Shown here: positions 35,759-44,526 of the stretch, in pieces
How positions within the stretch are numbered: the stretch's first letter is position 1
How the letters are laid out: each line of letters begins with the position of its first letter
Assembly: GCF_001425265.1 (NCBI RefSeq)
Contig: NZ_LMEC01000001.1
Location: 826,036-890,035, forward strand
Source of the DNA: Massilia sp. Root418
GTDB taxonomy: Bacteria; Pseudomonadota; Gammaproteobacteria; Burkholderiales; Burkholderiaceae_D
Length of the DNA: 64,000 nucleotides
Reading direction: 5' to 3'
The notes under the pieces: generated by a model
Database searches by the model: none
What the model was told of the DNA's origin: nothing
Seen by the model: the letters and a program-made list of their open reading frames with translations, nothing else
Program-made: the position numbers and the translations under genes

Positions 35759-36301
35759 ATGAAACTTTACCGAACGGCCCAGAGGTTGCCACTGCTGCTG
35801 CCGCTCCTGCTGGCGCTCGCTGCGCTGCCGATGCTGTCCCACGCCCAGTATATGTGGCTGGATGAAAAAGGCATGAAGCAGCTCTCCGACCAGCCGCCGC
35901 CGCCGTCGGTGCCGCAAAGCCGCATCCTCAAGCAGCCGCGCGGGCAAGGCATGGCCGCGCCGGCAGCCGGCGTCGCGGCTAGCGCTGCCGCCGAGGGCAC
36001 CGCGCCGGAGGGCACCGAGGCCAAGGTGAAGCGCCCGCCCACGCTGGCCGAGCGCAACGCAGACTTCGCGAAGCGCAAAGCCGAAAGCCAAGCGGCCGAG
36101 CAGAAGGCCGCGCAGGAAGCGGCGCAGCTGGCCGAGCGCGCCGCCAATTGCGACGCCGCGCGCAGCAACCAGGCCGCGCTTGACTCGGGCATCCGCATCA
36201 CCGAATACGACAAGGACGGCCAGCGCGGCTTCCTCACCGACGAGCAGCGCGCCGAGCGCGCCAGGCGGACGCAAAAGACACTCGCCAATTGCGCGAAATA
36301 A
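35759..36301 (+). CDS. DUF4124-domain protein, exported
   Basis: 180 residues. Signal peptide ending near LSHAQ, then YMWLDEKGMKQLSDQPPPP, the typical DUF4124 start. A low-complexity Ala-rich linker and a charged coiled-coil-like segment rich in Ala, Glu and Lys follow. Role unknown. It is divergent from guaB, which is its common neighbour in related betaproteobacteria. Confidence 0.85.
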   Translation: MKLYRTAQRLPLLLPLLLALAALPMLSHAQYMWLDEKGMKQLSDQPPPPSVPQSRILKQPRGQGMAAPAAGVAASAAAEGTAPEGTEAKVKRPPTLAERNADFAKRKAESQAAEQKAAQEAAQLAERAANCDAARSNQAALDSGIRITEYDKDGQRGFLTDEQRAERARRTQKTLANCAK

Positions 36302-36321
36302 GGCGCCGCGGCAGTATAGAA

Positions 36322-36338
36322 TGATGTTACCGCTACCA
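36322..36338. promoter_or_regulatory. GntR-type operator ahead of the repressor gene
   Basis: TGTTACCGCTACCA at 36325-36338 is an imperfect palindrome like the known gluconate-repressor operators (TGTTACC-GGTAACA type). It lies about 20 bases ahead of the repressor start and shares CGCTACCA with the gntK operator, which suggests self-regulation. Confidence 0.5.
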
Positions 36339-36358
36339 AACACCAAGAAAAATACCGG

Positions 36359-37387
36359 ATGACCAAACCATATAATGGCAAGAGCCGCGCCAGCGGCCGC
36401 GTAACCCTGGCTGCAGTTGCAGCACGCGCAGGCGTGGCGACGATGACCGCCTCGCGTGCCATCAGCCAGCCCGAACTCGTCTCGCCCATGCTGCGTTCGC
36501 GCGTCGAACTGGCGGTGGAGGAACTGGGCTACGTGCCCAACCGCGCCGCGCGCGCCCTCGCCTCCTCGCGCTCGAACGTGATCGTGGTGCTGGTGCCGTC
36601 CCTGTCGAACGCCGTGTTTACGGCCGTGCTGCAAGGCATCCAGGACGCGCTCGATCCCTACGGCTACCAGATCCTCATCGGCAACACACGTTATTCGGAT
36701 GCCGAAGAGGAAAAGCTGCTCAACGTCTACATGCAATCGAATCCGGACGGCATCCTGCTGTCGGGCATGTCGCACAGCAAGGGCGTGCAAAAGATGCTGG
36801 AAACCTCGCGCACGCCGGTGGTGTCGATGATGGACCTGTCGGCCGATCCGGCCCAGCTGTCGGTCGGCTTCTCGCAAGTGCAAGCCGGCTACACCATGGC
36901 GCGCTACCTGATCGACAAGGGCTACAAGCGCATCGGCTTCATGGGCGCGCAGCTCGACGAGCGCACCATCAAGCGCGCCGAGGGCTACCGCAAGGCCATG
37001 GAAGAAGCCGGCCTGGCCGACCCCAGGCTGGAACTGATGGTGGCGGACCCGTCCACGATTGCCCTGGGCGCCGAGCTGGTGGGCCGGATGCTGGCGGTCG
37101 TGCCGGACCTGGACGCCATTTTCTGCTGCAATGACGACCTGGCGCACGGCGCCATCTACCAATGCCAGCGGCGCGGCATCAGCGTGCCAGAGCAGCTGGC
37201 CATCTGCGGCTTCAACGACCTGCCCGCCTCGGCCTGGATGAATCCCTCGGTGACCACCATTGGCACGCCGCGCTACCGCGTCGGCTTCGAAGCGGCCACT
37301 CTGCTGCGCAGCGTCATCCGCGGCGAACAGCCGCCCGCCCAGCAGATCGACCTCGGCTTCACCCTCATGGCCCGCGAAAGCGCCTGA
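36359..37387 (+). CDS. gntR: LacI-family repressor of the gluconate type
   Basis: 342 residues. The LacI helix-turn-helix is VTLAAVAARAGVATMTASRA with the hinge LGYVPNRAARALAS. The C-terminal ligand domain includes FCCNDDLAHGA and ICGFNDLPASAWMNPS, close to GntR of the gluconate system. Its neighbours (gluconokinase, transporters, GH94 and GH3) and a perfect palindrome ahead of gntK make gluconate or a gluconate derivative the likely inducer. It likely represses the whole 37.5-46.7 kb series. Confidence 0.88.
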   Translation: MTKPYNGKSRASGRVTLAAVAARAGVATMTASRAISQPELVSPMLRSRVELAVEELGYVPNRAARALASSRSNVIVVLVPSLSNAVFTAVLQGIQDALDPYGYQILIGNTRYSDAEEEKLLNVYMQSNPDGILLSGMSHSKGVQKMLETSRTPVVSMMDLSADPAQLSVGFSQVQAGYTMARYLIDKGYKRIGFMGAQLDERTIKRAEGYRKAMEEAGLADPRLELMVADPSTIALGAELVGRMLAVVPDLDAIFCCNDDLAHGAIYQCQRRGISVPEQLAICGFNDLPASAWMNPSVTTIGTPRYRVGFEAATLLRSVIRGEQPPAQQIDLGFTLMARESA

Positions 37388-37418
37388 CCCCATCCCCGCC
37401 TTCCCAGGCAACAGCAAG

Positions 37419-37479
37419 CTGAGCCGCATGTCCTACAAATTCGGGGTCAGACCCCGATTTTGTAGGACATGCGGCTCAG
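37419..37479. repeat. 61-bp palindromic element (REP-like)
   Basis: Two 30-base arms, 37419-37448 and 37450-37479, are inverted copies with one mismatch around a single A. The centre is GGGGTC-A-GACCCC. Such GGGGTCAGACCCC palindromes are dispersed in many proteobacterial genomes and resemble REP elements moved by RAYT transposases. It lies between gntR and gntK and could form a strong RNA hairpin. Confidence 0.75.
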
Positions 37480-37517
37480 TTCGGCTGGATATTTGTGCGG
37501 CGCAGCATCGAAATCGC

Positions 37518-37545
37518 TTTACATTTTTTCGGGCCGCGTTAAACT
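37518..37545 (+). promoter_or_regulatory. Probable promoter of the gntK operon
   Basis: TTTACA (37518-37523) and TAAACT (37540-37545) separated by 16 bases resemble sigma-70 boxes. The operator palindrome begins 11 bases after the -10, where a bound repressor would block transcription. Confidence 0.45.
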
Positions 37546-37556
37546 TCGGCCACTGA

Positions 37557-37577
37557 TAGCGCTAACAGTTAGCGCTA
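37557..37577. promoter_or_regulatory. Operator palindrome ahead of gntK
   Basis: Perfect inverted repeat TAGCGCTAAC-A-GTTAGCGCTA, 16 bases ahead of the gntK ATG and just downstream of a likely promoter. The form and place fit a LacI-family repressor site, most likely for the adjacent GntR. Confidence 0.7.
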
Positions 37578-37593
37578 CCAAACCGGGCGAAAT

Positions 37594-38109
37594 ATGACAG
37601 GTAAAACGAAAACCAGCCGTTGGGTTGTGATGGGCGTGTGTGGCTGCGGCAAGAGCTCGGTGGGCGGCCGGCTGGCCGAAGCGATCGGCGCGAGATTCCT
37701 GGAGGGCGACGCCTTTCACTCGCCGGCGAACGTCGCCAAGATGTCGGCCGGCACGCCGCTGAACGATGCCGACCGCGCGCAGTGGCTGCTGCAGCTGATG
37801 GCGGAGATCCGCAACGCGCGCGAACGCGGCGAGAGCCTGGTGCTGTCCTGCTCGGCACTGAAGCGCCGTTACCGCGACCTGCTGCGCGAGGGCGACCCGG
37901 AACTGCGCTTTGCCCACCTGAACGGGGACCGGGAACTTATCGCTACCCGCATGCTGGCCCGTATCAACCATTACATGCCGCTGTCCCTGCTGGACAGCCA
38001 GCTGAACGTGCTGGAGCCGCTGCAGGCGGACGAGGCCGGTATCACGCTGGACATCCGCAAAGAGCCGGCGCAGCTGATCAGCGACATCCTTAGCAACAAC
38101 AATCAATAA
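37594..38109 (+). CDS. gntK: Gluconokinase
   Basis: 171 residues, shikimate-kinase-like P-loop kinase. The Walker A motif is GVCGCGKSS. It has FLEGDAFHSPANVAKMSAG (substrate site) and SCSALKRRYRDLLR, all diagnostic of GntK. It phosphorylates D-gluconate to 6-phosphogluconate with ATP. It is first of an operon with the TonB receptor 22 bases downstream. It would use the gluconate released by the GH94 phosphorylase. Confidence 0.95.
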   Translation: MTGKTKTSRWVVMGVCGCGKSSVGGRLAEAIGARFLEGDAFHSPANVAKMSAGTPLNDADRAQWLLQLMAEIRNARERGESLVLSCSALKRRYRDLLREGDPELRFAHLNGDRELIATRMLARINHYMPLSLLDSQLNVLEPLQADEAGITLDIRKEPAQLISDILSNNNQ

Positions 38110-38131
38110 CTAAAGCCTTCACGGAGACAAG

Positions 38132-40567
38132 ATGCTTACTACCCGTAACAAGATTCTCACCACCTCGCTGGTGGCCATGGCCGCCCATATTTCCAGCGCT
38201 TACGCGGCCGATGAGCCGCAAGCCGCGCCAGCCGCGCAGTCTGCGCAAGGCGCAGCGAAGGCGGCCGACAACGGCAACGTGGCCGAGGTGATCGTCACCG
38301 CCACCAAGCGCTCGACTTCGCTGCTGAAAACCCCGCTGGCGATCACGGCCCTGAGCGGCGCCGCGCTGGACGATGCGCACGTGAAGAACCTGGAGGACCT
38401 GACCCACCTGTCGCCGAGCTTCCAGGCCACCAGCCAGGGCGACCACGCGGTGCTGCTGCTGACCATGCGCGGCATCGGCAACGACGGCGCCAAGACCGAG
38501 CAGGCCGACCCCGAAGTGTCGGTCTACGTGGACGGCGTCTATTCGCCGCGCGCCGAGGGCGCCACCGCCCTGCTCTACGATATGGACCGTGTGGAAGTGA
38601 TGCGCGGCCCGCAAGGCACGCTGTGGGGCCGCAATTCCACCGCCGGCGCGGTGAACATGGTGACCGCCAAGCCGAAGTTCGGCATGACCGAGGGCAGCGC
38701 CGAGCTCACCGTGGGCAATTACAACCGCACCGGCACGCGCTTCATGTACAACCTGCCGCTGTCGGATACCTTCGCGCTGCGCGTAGCCTACGCCGGCGAG
38801 TCGCACGACGGCTATGTGGATTATCAGCAGCCGCCGAATATCCCGGGCCTGGACAAGAACGCCTTCGTCACCAGCGGCGATAAGTACAACGCGCAGGACC
38901 AGAAGGCGCTGCGCCTGTCGGCCGCCTGGCAGCCGACGGCCAGCCTGCGCACCGACCTGTCCTTCGAGACCTTCCGCGACGACGGCACGCCGTCCATGAA
39001 CCTGAACCAGGAGCCGCGTCCAGGCGAGAAGCTGTGGTCGGCGCTGATCCAGATCGCGCCTTACCTGCACCGCAAGGTGGACACCATTCGCACCCGCACC
39101 GACTGGAACGTGAACCAGGATATCGACCTGGCCTTCATCGCCGGCGCCCAGCGCACCGACGGCGCCATGCAGTTCGACGCACGCGGCGGCTATACCGTCC
39201 CCACCAGCAATACCACCGGCGGCGTGCTGCGCAACACTCGCATCAACTGGGAGCACTACACCAACGCCAGCGCTGAGCTGAACCTGAAATCCGCCGGCAA
39301 GAAGACGGTGGACTGGCTGGTGGGCGCCTACGTCTTCCACGAGAAGGCCGGCATCCGCCTGGACCAGCCGGCATGGTCCGGCACCCAGGCCGGCTATGGC
39401 TGCACCACCTGCGGCTGGCCGGCCCTGACCCAGAACAGCTTCGTGCAGCCTAACCAGGATACCAAGTCGCACGCCTTGTTCACCCAGGATACCTGGAACG
39501 TGGCGGACAACTTCCGTATCACCGGCGGCTTGCGCAAGACCTGGGACGAGAAGCACAATCGCGGCGGCACCAATTTCTATTGCCCGACCACGCAGCCCGG
39601 CACCACCAAGCCCTGCCTGCCGATCACGGCGCAGGACGATCCGCGCACCGTGGGCTTCGTGCCCAATCCGTCGGTGATCGGGCCGGACGGCAAGCCGGCG
39701 CTGAACAACGAGGGCCAGCACAAGTGGAGCAAGCCGACCTGGCTGCTGAAGGCCGACTATGACGTGACCAAGGACATCATGGCCTACGCCAGCGTGAGCA
39801 CCGGCTACAAGTCCGGCGTGCTGACCGACGGCGGCGTGCACACGGCGCCTGAAACGCTCACCAGCTACGAGCTGGGTGCGAAGGGCAAGCTGATGGGCGG
39901 CAAAGTCACCTGGGCCACCTCGCTCTATTATGCGGACTTCAAGGGCTACCAGATCTCGGTGCCGACCACCTTCCCGAACGGCGCCAGCTTCCTGCTGACG
40001 GCCAACGCGAAAGGCGCCACCGCCAAGGGCTTCGAGGGTGAACTGACCGCGCGCGTGACGCCGGTGGACACGCTGAACGTGGCCATGTCCATCCAGCGCA
40101 CCGAGATGGATACGCTGCTGACGGCGGACCCGAACAACTCCAGCTACAACACCCTGCCCGGCCCGAACGGCGGCAAGGTGCGCGACCTGAAGGGCAACGA
40201 GCTGCCGCACGCGCCGCACTTCTCGCTGAACGTGGGTTATCAGCACCATTTCAACCTGGATAGCGGCGCACGCATCTCGCCGCGCATCAATACGCACTAC
40301 GAGACCGCGAGCTGGCTGGACGTGTTCAACGACGGCGCGCCGGACCGCCAGAAGGCATACACTCGCAGCGACTTCACCGTGCGCTACAAGCCGGCCGGCG
40401 ACAAGCATTGGCAGGTGGAGGCTTTCGTGCAGAACCTGGAGAACAAGGACATCAAGACCACGGTCAATATCGTGAACCTGCCGCCGGCAGCAAGCGACCG
40501 TCCGGTGTGGCAGGCGATGTACCTGGCGCCGCGCACCTATGGCGTGCGGTTGACGGCTGATTTCTGA
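38132..40567 (+). CDS. TonB-dependent receptor of the cellobionate locus
   Basis: 811 residues. Signal peptide ending SSAYAAD, TonB box (EVIVTATKR) and plug domain (MRGIGNDGAKTEQADPEVSV then RVEVMRGPQGTLWGRNSTAG). A 22-strand barrel follows and ends RTYGVRLTADF with the C-terminal Phe. GGAG is five bases ahead of the ATG. It lies in the gntK operon and should take up an oxidised or neutral cello-oligosaccharide across the outer membrane (inference from neighbours). Confidence 0.93.
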   Translation: MLTTRNKILTTSLVAMAAHISSAYAADEPQAAPAAQSAQGAAKAADNGNVAEVIVTATKRSTSLLKTPLAITALSGAALDDAHVKNLEDLTHLSPSFQATSQGDHAVLLLTMRGIGNDGAKTEQADPEVSVYVDGVYSPRAEGATALLYDMDRVEVMRGPQGTLWGRNSTAGAVNMVTAKPKFGMTEGSAELTVGNYNRTGTRFMYNLPLSDTFALRVAYAGESHDGYVDYQQPPNIPGLDKNAFVTSGDKYNAQDQKALRLSAAWQPTASLRTDLSFETFRDDGTPSMNLNQEPRPGEKLWSALIQIAPYLHRKVDTIRTRTDWNVNQDIDLAFIAGAQRTDGAMQFDARGGYTVPTSNTTGGVLRNTRINWEHYTNASAELNLKSAGKKTVDWLVGAYVFHEKAGIRLDQPAWSGTQAGYGCTTCGWPALTQNSFVQPNQDTKSHALFTQDTWNVADNFRITGGLRKTWDEKHNRGGTNFYCPTTQPGTTKPCLPITAQDDPRTVGFVPNPSVIGPDGKPALNNEGQHKWSKPTWLLKADYDVTKDIMAYASVSTGYKSGVLTDGGVHTAPETLTSYELGAKGKLMGGKVTWATSLYYADFKGYQISVPTTFPNGASFLLTANAKGATAKGFEGELTARVTPVDTLNVAMSIQRTEMDTLLTADPNNSSYNTLPGPNGGKVRDLKGNELPHAPHFSLNVGYQHHFNLDSGARISPRINTHYETASWLDVFNDGAPDRQKAYTRSDFTVRYKPAGDKHWQVEAFVQNLENKDIKTTVNIVNLPPAASDRPVWQAMYLAPRTYGVRLTADF

Positions 40568-40581
40568 TCGGCTCAGCAACG

Positions 40582-40614
40582 GCGGGTTACGCGGTTCCCG
40601 CTAACCCGCCCTAC
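40582..40614. repeat. Dispersed hairpin repeat, left copy
   Basis: GCGGGTTACGC...GCTAACCCGCCCTAC, itself able to fold as a hairpin. An inverted relative lies at 40708-40737 and related copies lie at the right end of the window. It could end transcription after the receptor gene. Confidence 0.65.
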
Positions 40615-40620
40615 GAACCG

Positions 40621-40710
40621 CCAACGGCAGGACCGTGGCGGTACGAACCCCCAACGGAATTACCGTGGCGGTATGAAACCCCGGCGGCATTACCGTGTCG
40701 TGGGGCTGTA
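40621..40710. repeat. 30-bp tandem repeat, three units
   Basis: Three consecutive 30-base units (40621-40650, 40651-40680, 40681-40710). The first two are near identical (CCAACGG...ACCGTGGCGGTA-GAA-CC) and the third is diverged. They fill the space between two inverted hairpin repeats, making a composite non-coding element. Confidence 0.7.
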
Positions 40711-40737
40711 GGGCGGGTTAGCGAAGCGTAACCCGCC
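40708..40737. repeat. Dispersed hairpin repeat, right copy
   Basis: GTAGGGCGGGTTAGC-GAA-GCGTAACCCGCC, inverted with respect to the copy at 40582-40614. It lies 54 bases ahead of the symporter start. Confidence 0.65.
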
Positions 40738-40791
40738 GCGCTCCGCCAATACATTAAACTCGCCATCGTCCCCTATCACCGAAAGCACTCC

Positions 40792-42147
40792 GTGGCTGCA
40801 GTACTCAACACTCCCTTGTCGTGGCGCGAGAAGTTCAGCTACGGCATTGCCGATATGGGTTTCAATTTCTATTGGACCAATATCGCCACCTTCCTGCTGT
40901 TCTTCTACACCGACGTCTTCGGCATCTCGGCAGCCGCGGCAGCCTCCATGCTGTTCATGATCAAGATCGTCAACGCCTTCACTGACCCGCTGATCGGCGC
41001 GCTGGCGGACCGCACCACCACGCGTTTCGGCAAATTCCGTCCCTACCTGGTGTGGATGGCGCTGCCGCTGGGCACCGCCGCCGTGCTCACCTACACCACC
41101 CCGGACCTGGACCACGACGGCAAGATCGCCTGGGCCTACGGCACTTATCTGCTGATGATGGTCTGCTACACCGCCATCAACATCCCCTACAACGCGCTGT
41201 CCGGCGTCATGTCCGGCGACCCGCAGGAGCGCTCCACCATCAACGGCCTGCGCTTCATCTTCGCCTTCGCCGGCAGCACCCTGGTGACCGCCGCCACGCC
41301 CTTCCTGGTGCGCCTGCTGGGCGGCGGCGACGATGAACGGGGCTGGCAGCTGACCATGCTGGCCTGGGGCCTGGCCGCCTCCGCGCTGTTCGCGCTCACC
41401 TTCTTCAACACGCGCGAGCGCATCGCTCCCGCCGCCACGCAAAAGAGCAACGTGGCGCAGGACATCCGCGACCTGGCCCGCAACGGCCCCTGGCTGGTGC
41501 TGTTCTTCCTGGCGCTGATCATCATGATCACCATCACGCTGCGCACCTCCACCGCCGTTTACTACTTCAAGTACTACGTGGGCCGCCCCGAGCTGATGGC
41601 GACCTTCGTGCCGGCCTACATGATGGCCGCAGCGGCAGGCGCCTCGCTCACGCCGCTGATGACGCGCCACGTGGACAAGAAGAAGCTGCTCATCATCCTG
41701 ATGGGCTGCACCACCGTGCTGTCGAGCGCCTTCTTCTTCGTCGGCAAGGACCAGGTGTGGCTGATGTATGCGCTGCAGATCGCGCTGGGCTTTGTGCTCG
41801 GCCCCAAGTCGCCGCTGGCCTTCTCCATGTATGCGGACACCGCCGACTACAACGAGTGGCGCACCGGCCGCCGGGCCACCGCCATGACCTTCGCCGCCGC
41901 CACCTTCTCGCAAAAGCTCGGCACGGCGCTGGCGGTGGCGGTGATCGGTTCCCTGTTCACGGCGCTGGGCTATGTGCCCAACGCGGCCCAGAGCACCGGC
42001 TCGCAGGCGGGCATCGTATGGCTGATGTCGCTGATCCCGGCGTTCTTCGCCGGGCTGGCGGTGGCCGTGATGTTCTTCTACAACCTCGACAAACAAAAAC
42101 TGGCGCTGATCCAGTCCGAACTGGCCGTCCGCAAGGCCGCGCTGTAA
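40792..42147 (+). CDS. GPH-family sugar:cation symporter (MFS)
   Basis: 451 residues with about 12 membrane helices. It has the GPH (glycoside-pentoside-hexuronide) features SWREKFSYGIADMGFNFYWT, NAFTDPLIGALADRT-TRFGKFRPY and NIPYNALSGVMS. It starts with GTG and has only a weak ribosome site. It precedes the GH94 gene by 24 bases, so it should bring the disaccharide acid through the inner membrane. Confidence 0.92.
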   Translation: MAAVLNTPLSWREKFSYGIADMGFNFYWTNIATFLLFFYTDVFGISAAAAASMLFMIKIVNAFTDPLIGALADRTTTRFGKFRPYLVWMALPLGTAAVLTYTTPDLDHDGKIAWAYGTYLLMMVCYTAINIPYNALSGVMSGDPQERSTINGLRFIFAFAGSTLVTAATPFLVRLLGGGDDERGWQLTMLAWGLAASALFALTFFNTRERIAPAATQKSNVAQDIRDLARNGPWLVLFFLALIIMITITLRTSTAVYYFKYYVGRPELMATFVPAYMMAAAAGASLTPLMTRHVDKKKLLIILMGCTTVLSSAFFFVGKDQVWLMYALQIALGFVLGPKSPLAFSMYADTADYNEWRTGRRATAMTFAAATFSQKLGTALAVAVIGSLFTALGYVPNAAQSTGSQAGIVWLMSLIPAFFAGLAVAVMFFYNLDKQKLALIQSELAVRKAAL

Positions 42148-42171
42148 GCCCAAGCTATTCCGGAGATACCC

Positions 42172-44526
42172 ATGCTACGCCCTACCCACGATGGCGACCG
42201 CTACGAACTGACCAGCCCCACGGCCATGCCGAAGGCGGGCGGCTTCCTGTGGAACCAGAAAATGATGATACAAGTGACCTGCCGGGGCTACGCCACCGCG
42301 CAGTTCATGCAGCCCGAGCCTGCCAAGTATGCCTACGCGCCCAATTTGGAGGCCAAGACCTTCATGCAGCCGGAGCAGAATTACTACGCCCACCACCCGG
42401 GCCGCTTCGTCTACGTCAAGGACGAGGAGACCGGCGAATTCTTCTCCGCGCCCTACGAGCCGGTGCGCGCGCCGGTGGACAGCTTCCGTTTCTCGGTCGG
42501 CAAGAGCGACATCGAATGGACCGTCGAGCACCTCGGCATCCGCGTCGAGCTGACCCTGAGCCTGCCCACCCAGGACGTGGTGGAGCTGTGGTCCGTCAAG
42601 GTGGTGAACCTGTCCGGCCGCCAGCGCAAGATCAGCGTCTATCCCTATTTCCCCATCGGCTATATGTCGTGGATGAACCAGTCCGCCGAGTACCGCGTGG
42701 ACCTGGGCGGCGTGGTGGCCAGCTGCGTCACGCCGTACCAGAAGGTGGCGGACTACTTCAAGAACAAGTTCTTCAAGGACCGCACCTACTTCCTGTGCGA
42801 GAGCCCACCCGATTCCTGGGAAACCATGCAGCAGGCCTTTGAGGGCGAAGGCGGCCTGCATGCGCCCTCCGCCGTGCAGCAAGACGAACTGTCCCGCAGC
42901 GACGCGCGCTACGAGACGCCCGCCGCCGCCGTGCAGTACCGCCTGACGCTGGACGGCGGCGCGGCGCGCGAGCTGCGCTTCATCTTTGGCCCGGCCTTCG
43001 ACGACGCCGAGATCCGCGCCATGCGCGGCAAGTACCTGAGCCAAGCCGGCTTTGCGGAAGCCCGGCGCGACTACGCGTGGTACATCGAGCAGGGCCGCGG
43101 CGTGCTGCAAATTGAAACGCCGGATGCGGAACTGGACAATTTCGTCAACAACTGGCTGCCGCGCCAGGTGTACTACCACGGCGACGTAAACCGCCTCACC
43201 ACCGATCCGCAGACCCGCAACTACCTGCAGGACAATATGGGCATGAGCTTCATCAAGCCCCAGGTGACGCGGGCGGCCTTTGTGCACGCGCTGTCGCAGC
43301 AGGAGGCCAACGGCGCCATGCCGGACGGGATCCTGCTGGTCGAAGGCGCGGAGCTGAAGTACATCAACCAGGTGCCGCATACCGACCATTGCGTGTGGCT
43401 GCCGGTCTGCCTGAAGACCTACCTGGACGAAACCGCTGACTACGCGCTGCTGCGCGAAACCGTACGCGGCGAGGACGGCACGCAGCAGACCGTGTTCGAG
43501 CGCATCTCGCGCGCCATGGACTGGCTGCTGGAGGCGCGCGACGAGCGCGGCCTGAGCTACATCGCCCAGGGCGACTGGTGCGACCCGATGAATATGGTGG
43601 GCTACAAGGGCAAAGGCGTGTCCGGCTGGCTGACGGTGGCCACGGCCTACGCGCTGAACCTGTGGGCGGACATGTGCGCCCAGGTGGGCCGGGACGAGCG
43701 CGCGGAGCACTATCGCGCCGGCGCGGCGGAAGTGAACGCCGCTGCCAACACCCACTTCTGGGACGGGGACTGGTTCTCGCGCGGCATTACGGACGATGGC
43801 GTCACCTTCGGCACGAAAAAGGACAAGGAAGGCCGCATCTGGCTCAATCCGCAAGCCTGGTCCATTCTCGGCGGCGCCGCCAGCGCGGAGCAGCGCGCCA
43901 AAATGCTTGTGCAGGTGGACGAGCAGCTCGGCACCCCCTACGGCGTGGCCATGTTCGCGCCGCCGTTCAGCGCCATGCGCGAAGACGTGGGCCGCGTCAC
44001 GCAGAAGCATCCCGGCTCGGCGGAAAACGGCGCCGTGTACAACCACGCTTCCGTGTTCTACATCTACAGCCTGTACACCGTTGGCGAAAAGGACCGCGCC
44101 TATAAGCTGCTGCGCCAGATGATCCCCGGCCCTACCGAGGCGGACTACCTGCAGCGCGGCCAGCTGCCGGTATTCATCCCCAACTATTACCGGGGCGCTT
44201 ACCACCAGTACCCCAAGCAGGCGGGCCGCTCCAGTCAGCTGTTCAACACGGGCACCGTGTCCTGGGCCTACCGCTGCTTCATAGAAGGCCTGTGCGGCCT
44301 GCAGGGCGACGCGGACGGCTTGCGCATCAACCCGCAGCTGCCGGCAGGCTGGGACGGCATCAAGGTCACGCGGCTGTTCCGCGGCGCGAAGTTCGTGCTG
44401 AACATCCGCCGCACCGACGTGAAGGAAGTGATGGTGATGCACGCCGGCCAGTTCCTGCCGTCCGCCCACATCGCCAACATCGCACCGGGTGCCACCTACA
44501 ACCTCAGCGTGTTCGTGCCGGCATGA
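42172..44526 (+). CDS. GH94 phosphorylase, probable cellobionic acid phosphorylase
   Basis: 784 residues, no signal peptide, so cytoplasmic. GH94 enzymes split beta-glucosides with phosphate to glucose-1-phosphate. The N-terminal beta-sandwich starts [19 protein letters not shown], and the (alpha/alpha)6 barrel holds [17 protein letters not shown] with the likely acid Asp. Later conserved parts are [14 protein letters not shown] and [16 protein letters not shown]. Size and opening fit cellobionic acid phosphorylase (EC 2.4.1.321), whose products are glucose-1-phosphate and gluconate. The adjacent gluconate repressor and kinase support this strongly. Cellobiose or laminaribiose phosphorylase are alternatives. 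GGAG precedes the ATG. Confidence 0.85.
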   Translation: MLRPTHDGDRYELTSPTAMPKAGGFLWNQKMMIQVTCRGYATAQFMQPEPAKYAYAPNLEAKTFMQPEQNYYAHHPGRFVYVKDEETGEFFSAPYEPVRAPVDSFRFSVGKSDIEWTVEHLGIRVELTLSLPTQDVVELWSVKVVNLSGRQRKISVYPYFPIGYMSWMNQSAEYRVDLGGVVASCVTPYQKVADYFKNKFFKDRTYFLCESPPDSWETMQQAFEGEGGLHAPSAVQQDELSRSDARYETPAAAVQYRLTLDGGAARELRFIFGPAFDDAEIRAMRGKYLSQAGFAEARRDYAWYIEQGRGVLQIETPDAELDNFVNNWLPRQVYYHGDVNRLTTDPQTRNYLQDNMGMSFIKPQVTRAAFVHALSQQEANGAMPDGILLVEGAELKYINQVPHTDHCVWLPVCLKTYLDETADYALLRETVRGEDGTQQTVFERISRAMDWLLEARDERGLSYIAQGDWCDPMNMVGYKGKGVSGWLTVATAYALNLWADMCAQVGRDERAEHYRAGAAEVNAAANTHFWDGDWFSRGITDDGVTFGTKKDKEGRIWLNPQAWSILGGAASAEQRAKMLVQVDEQLGTPYGVAMFAPPFSAMREDVGRVTQKHPGSAENGAVYNHASVFYIYSLYTVGEKDRAYKLLRQMIPGPTEADYLQRGQLPVFIPNYYRGAYHQYPKQAGRSSQLFNTGTVSWAYRCFIEGLCGLQGDADGLRINPQLPAGWDGIKVTRLFRGAKFVLNIRRTDVKEVMVMHAGQFLPSAHIANIAPGATYNLSVFVPA

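Noticed and set aside
38090..40579. 829-codon open frame opposite the second TonB receptor
   Set aside because: Antisense shadow of a clear receptor; composition rich in Val, His, Gly and Arg typical of reverse-strand reading in high-GC genes.
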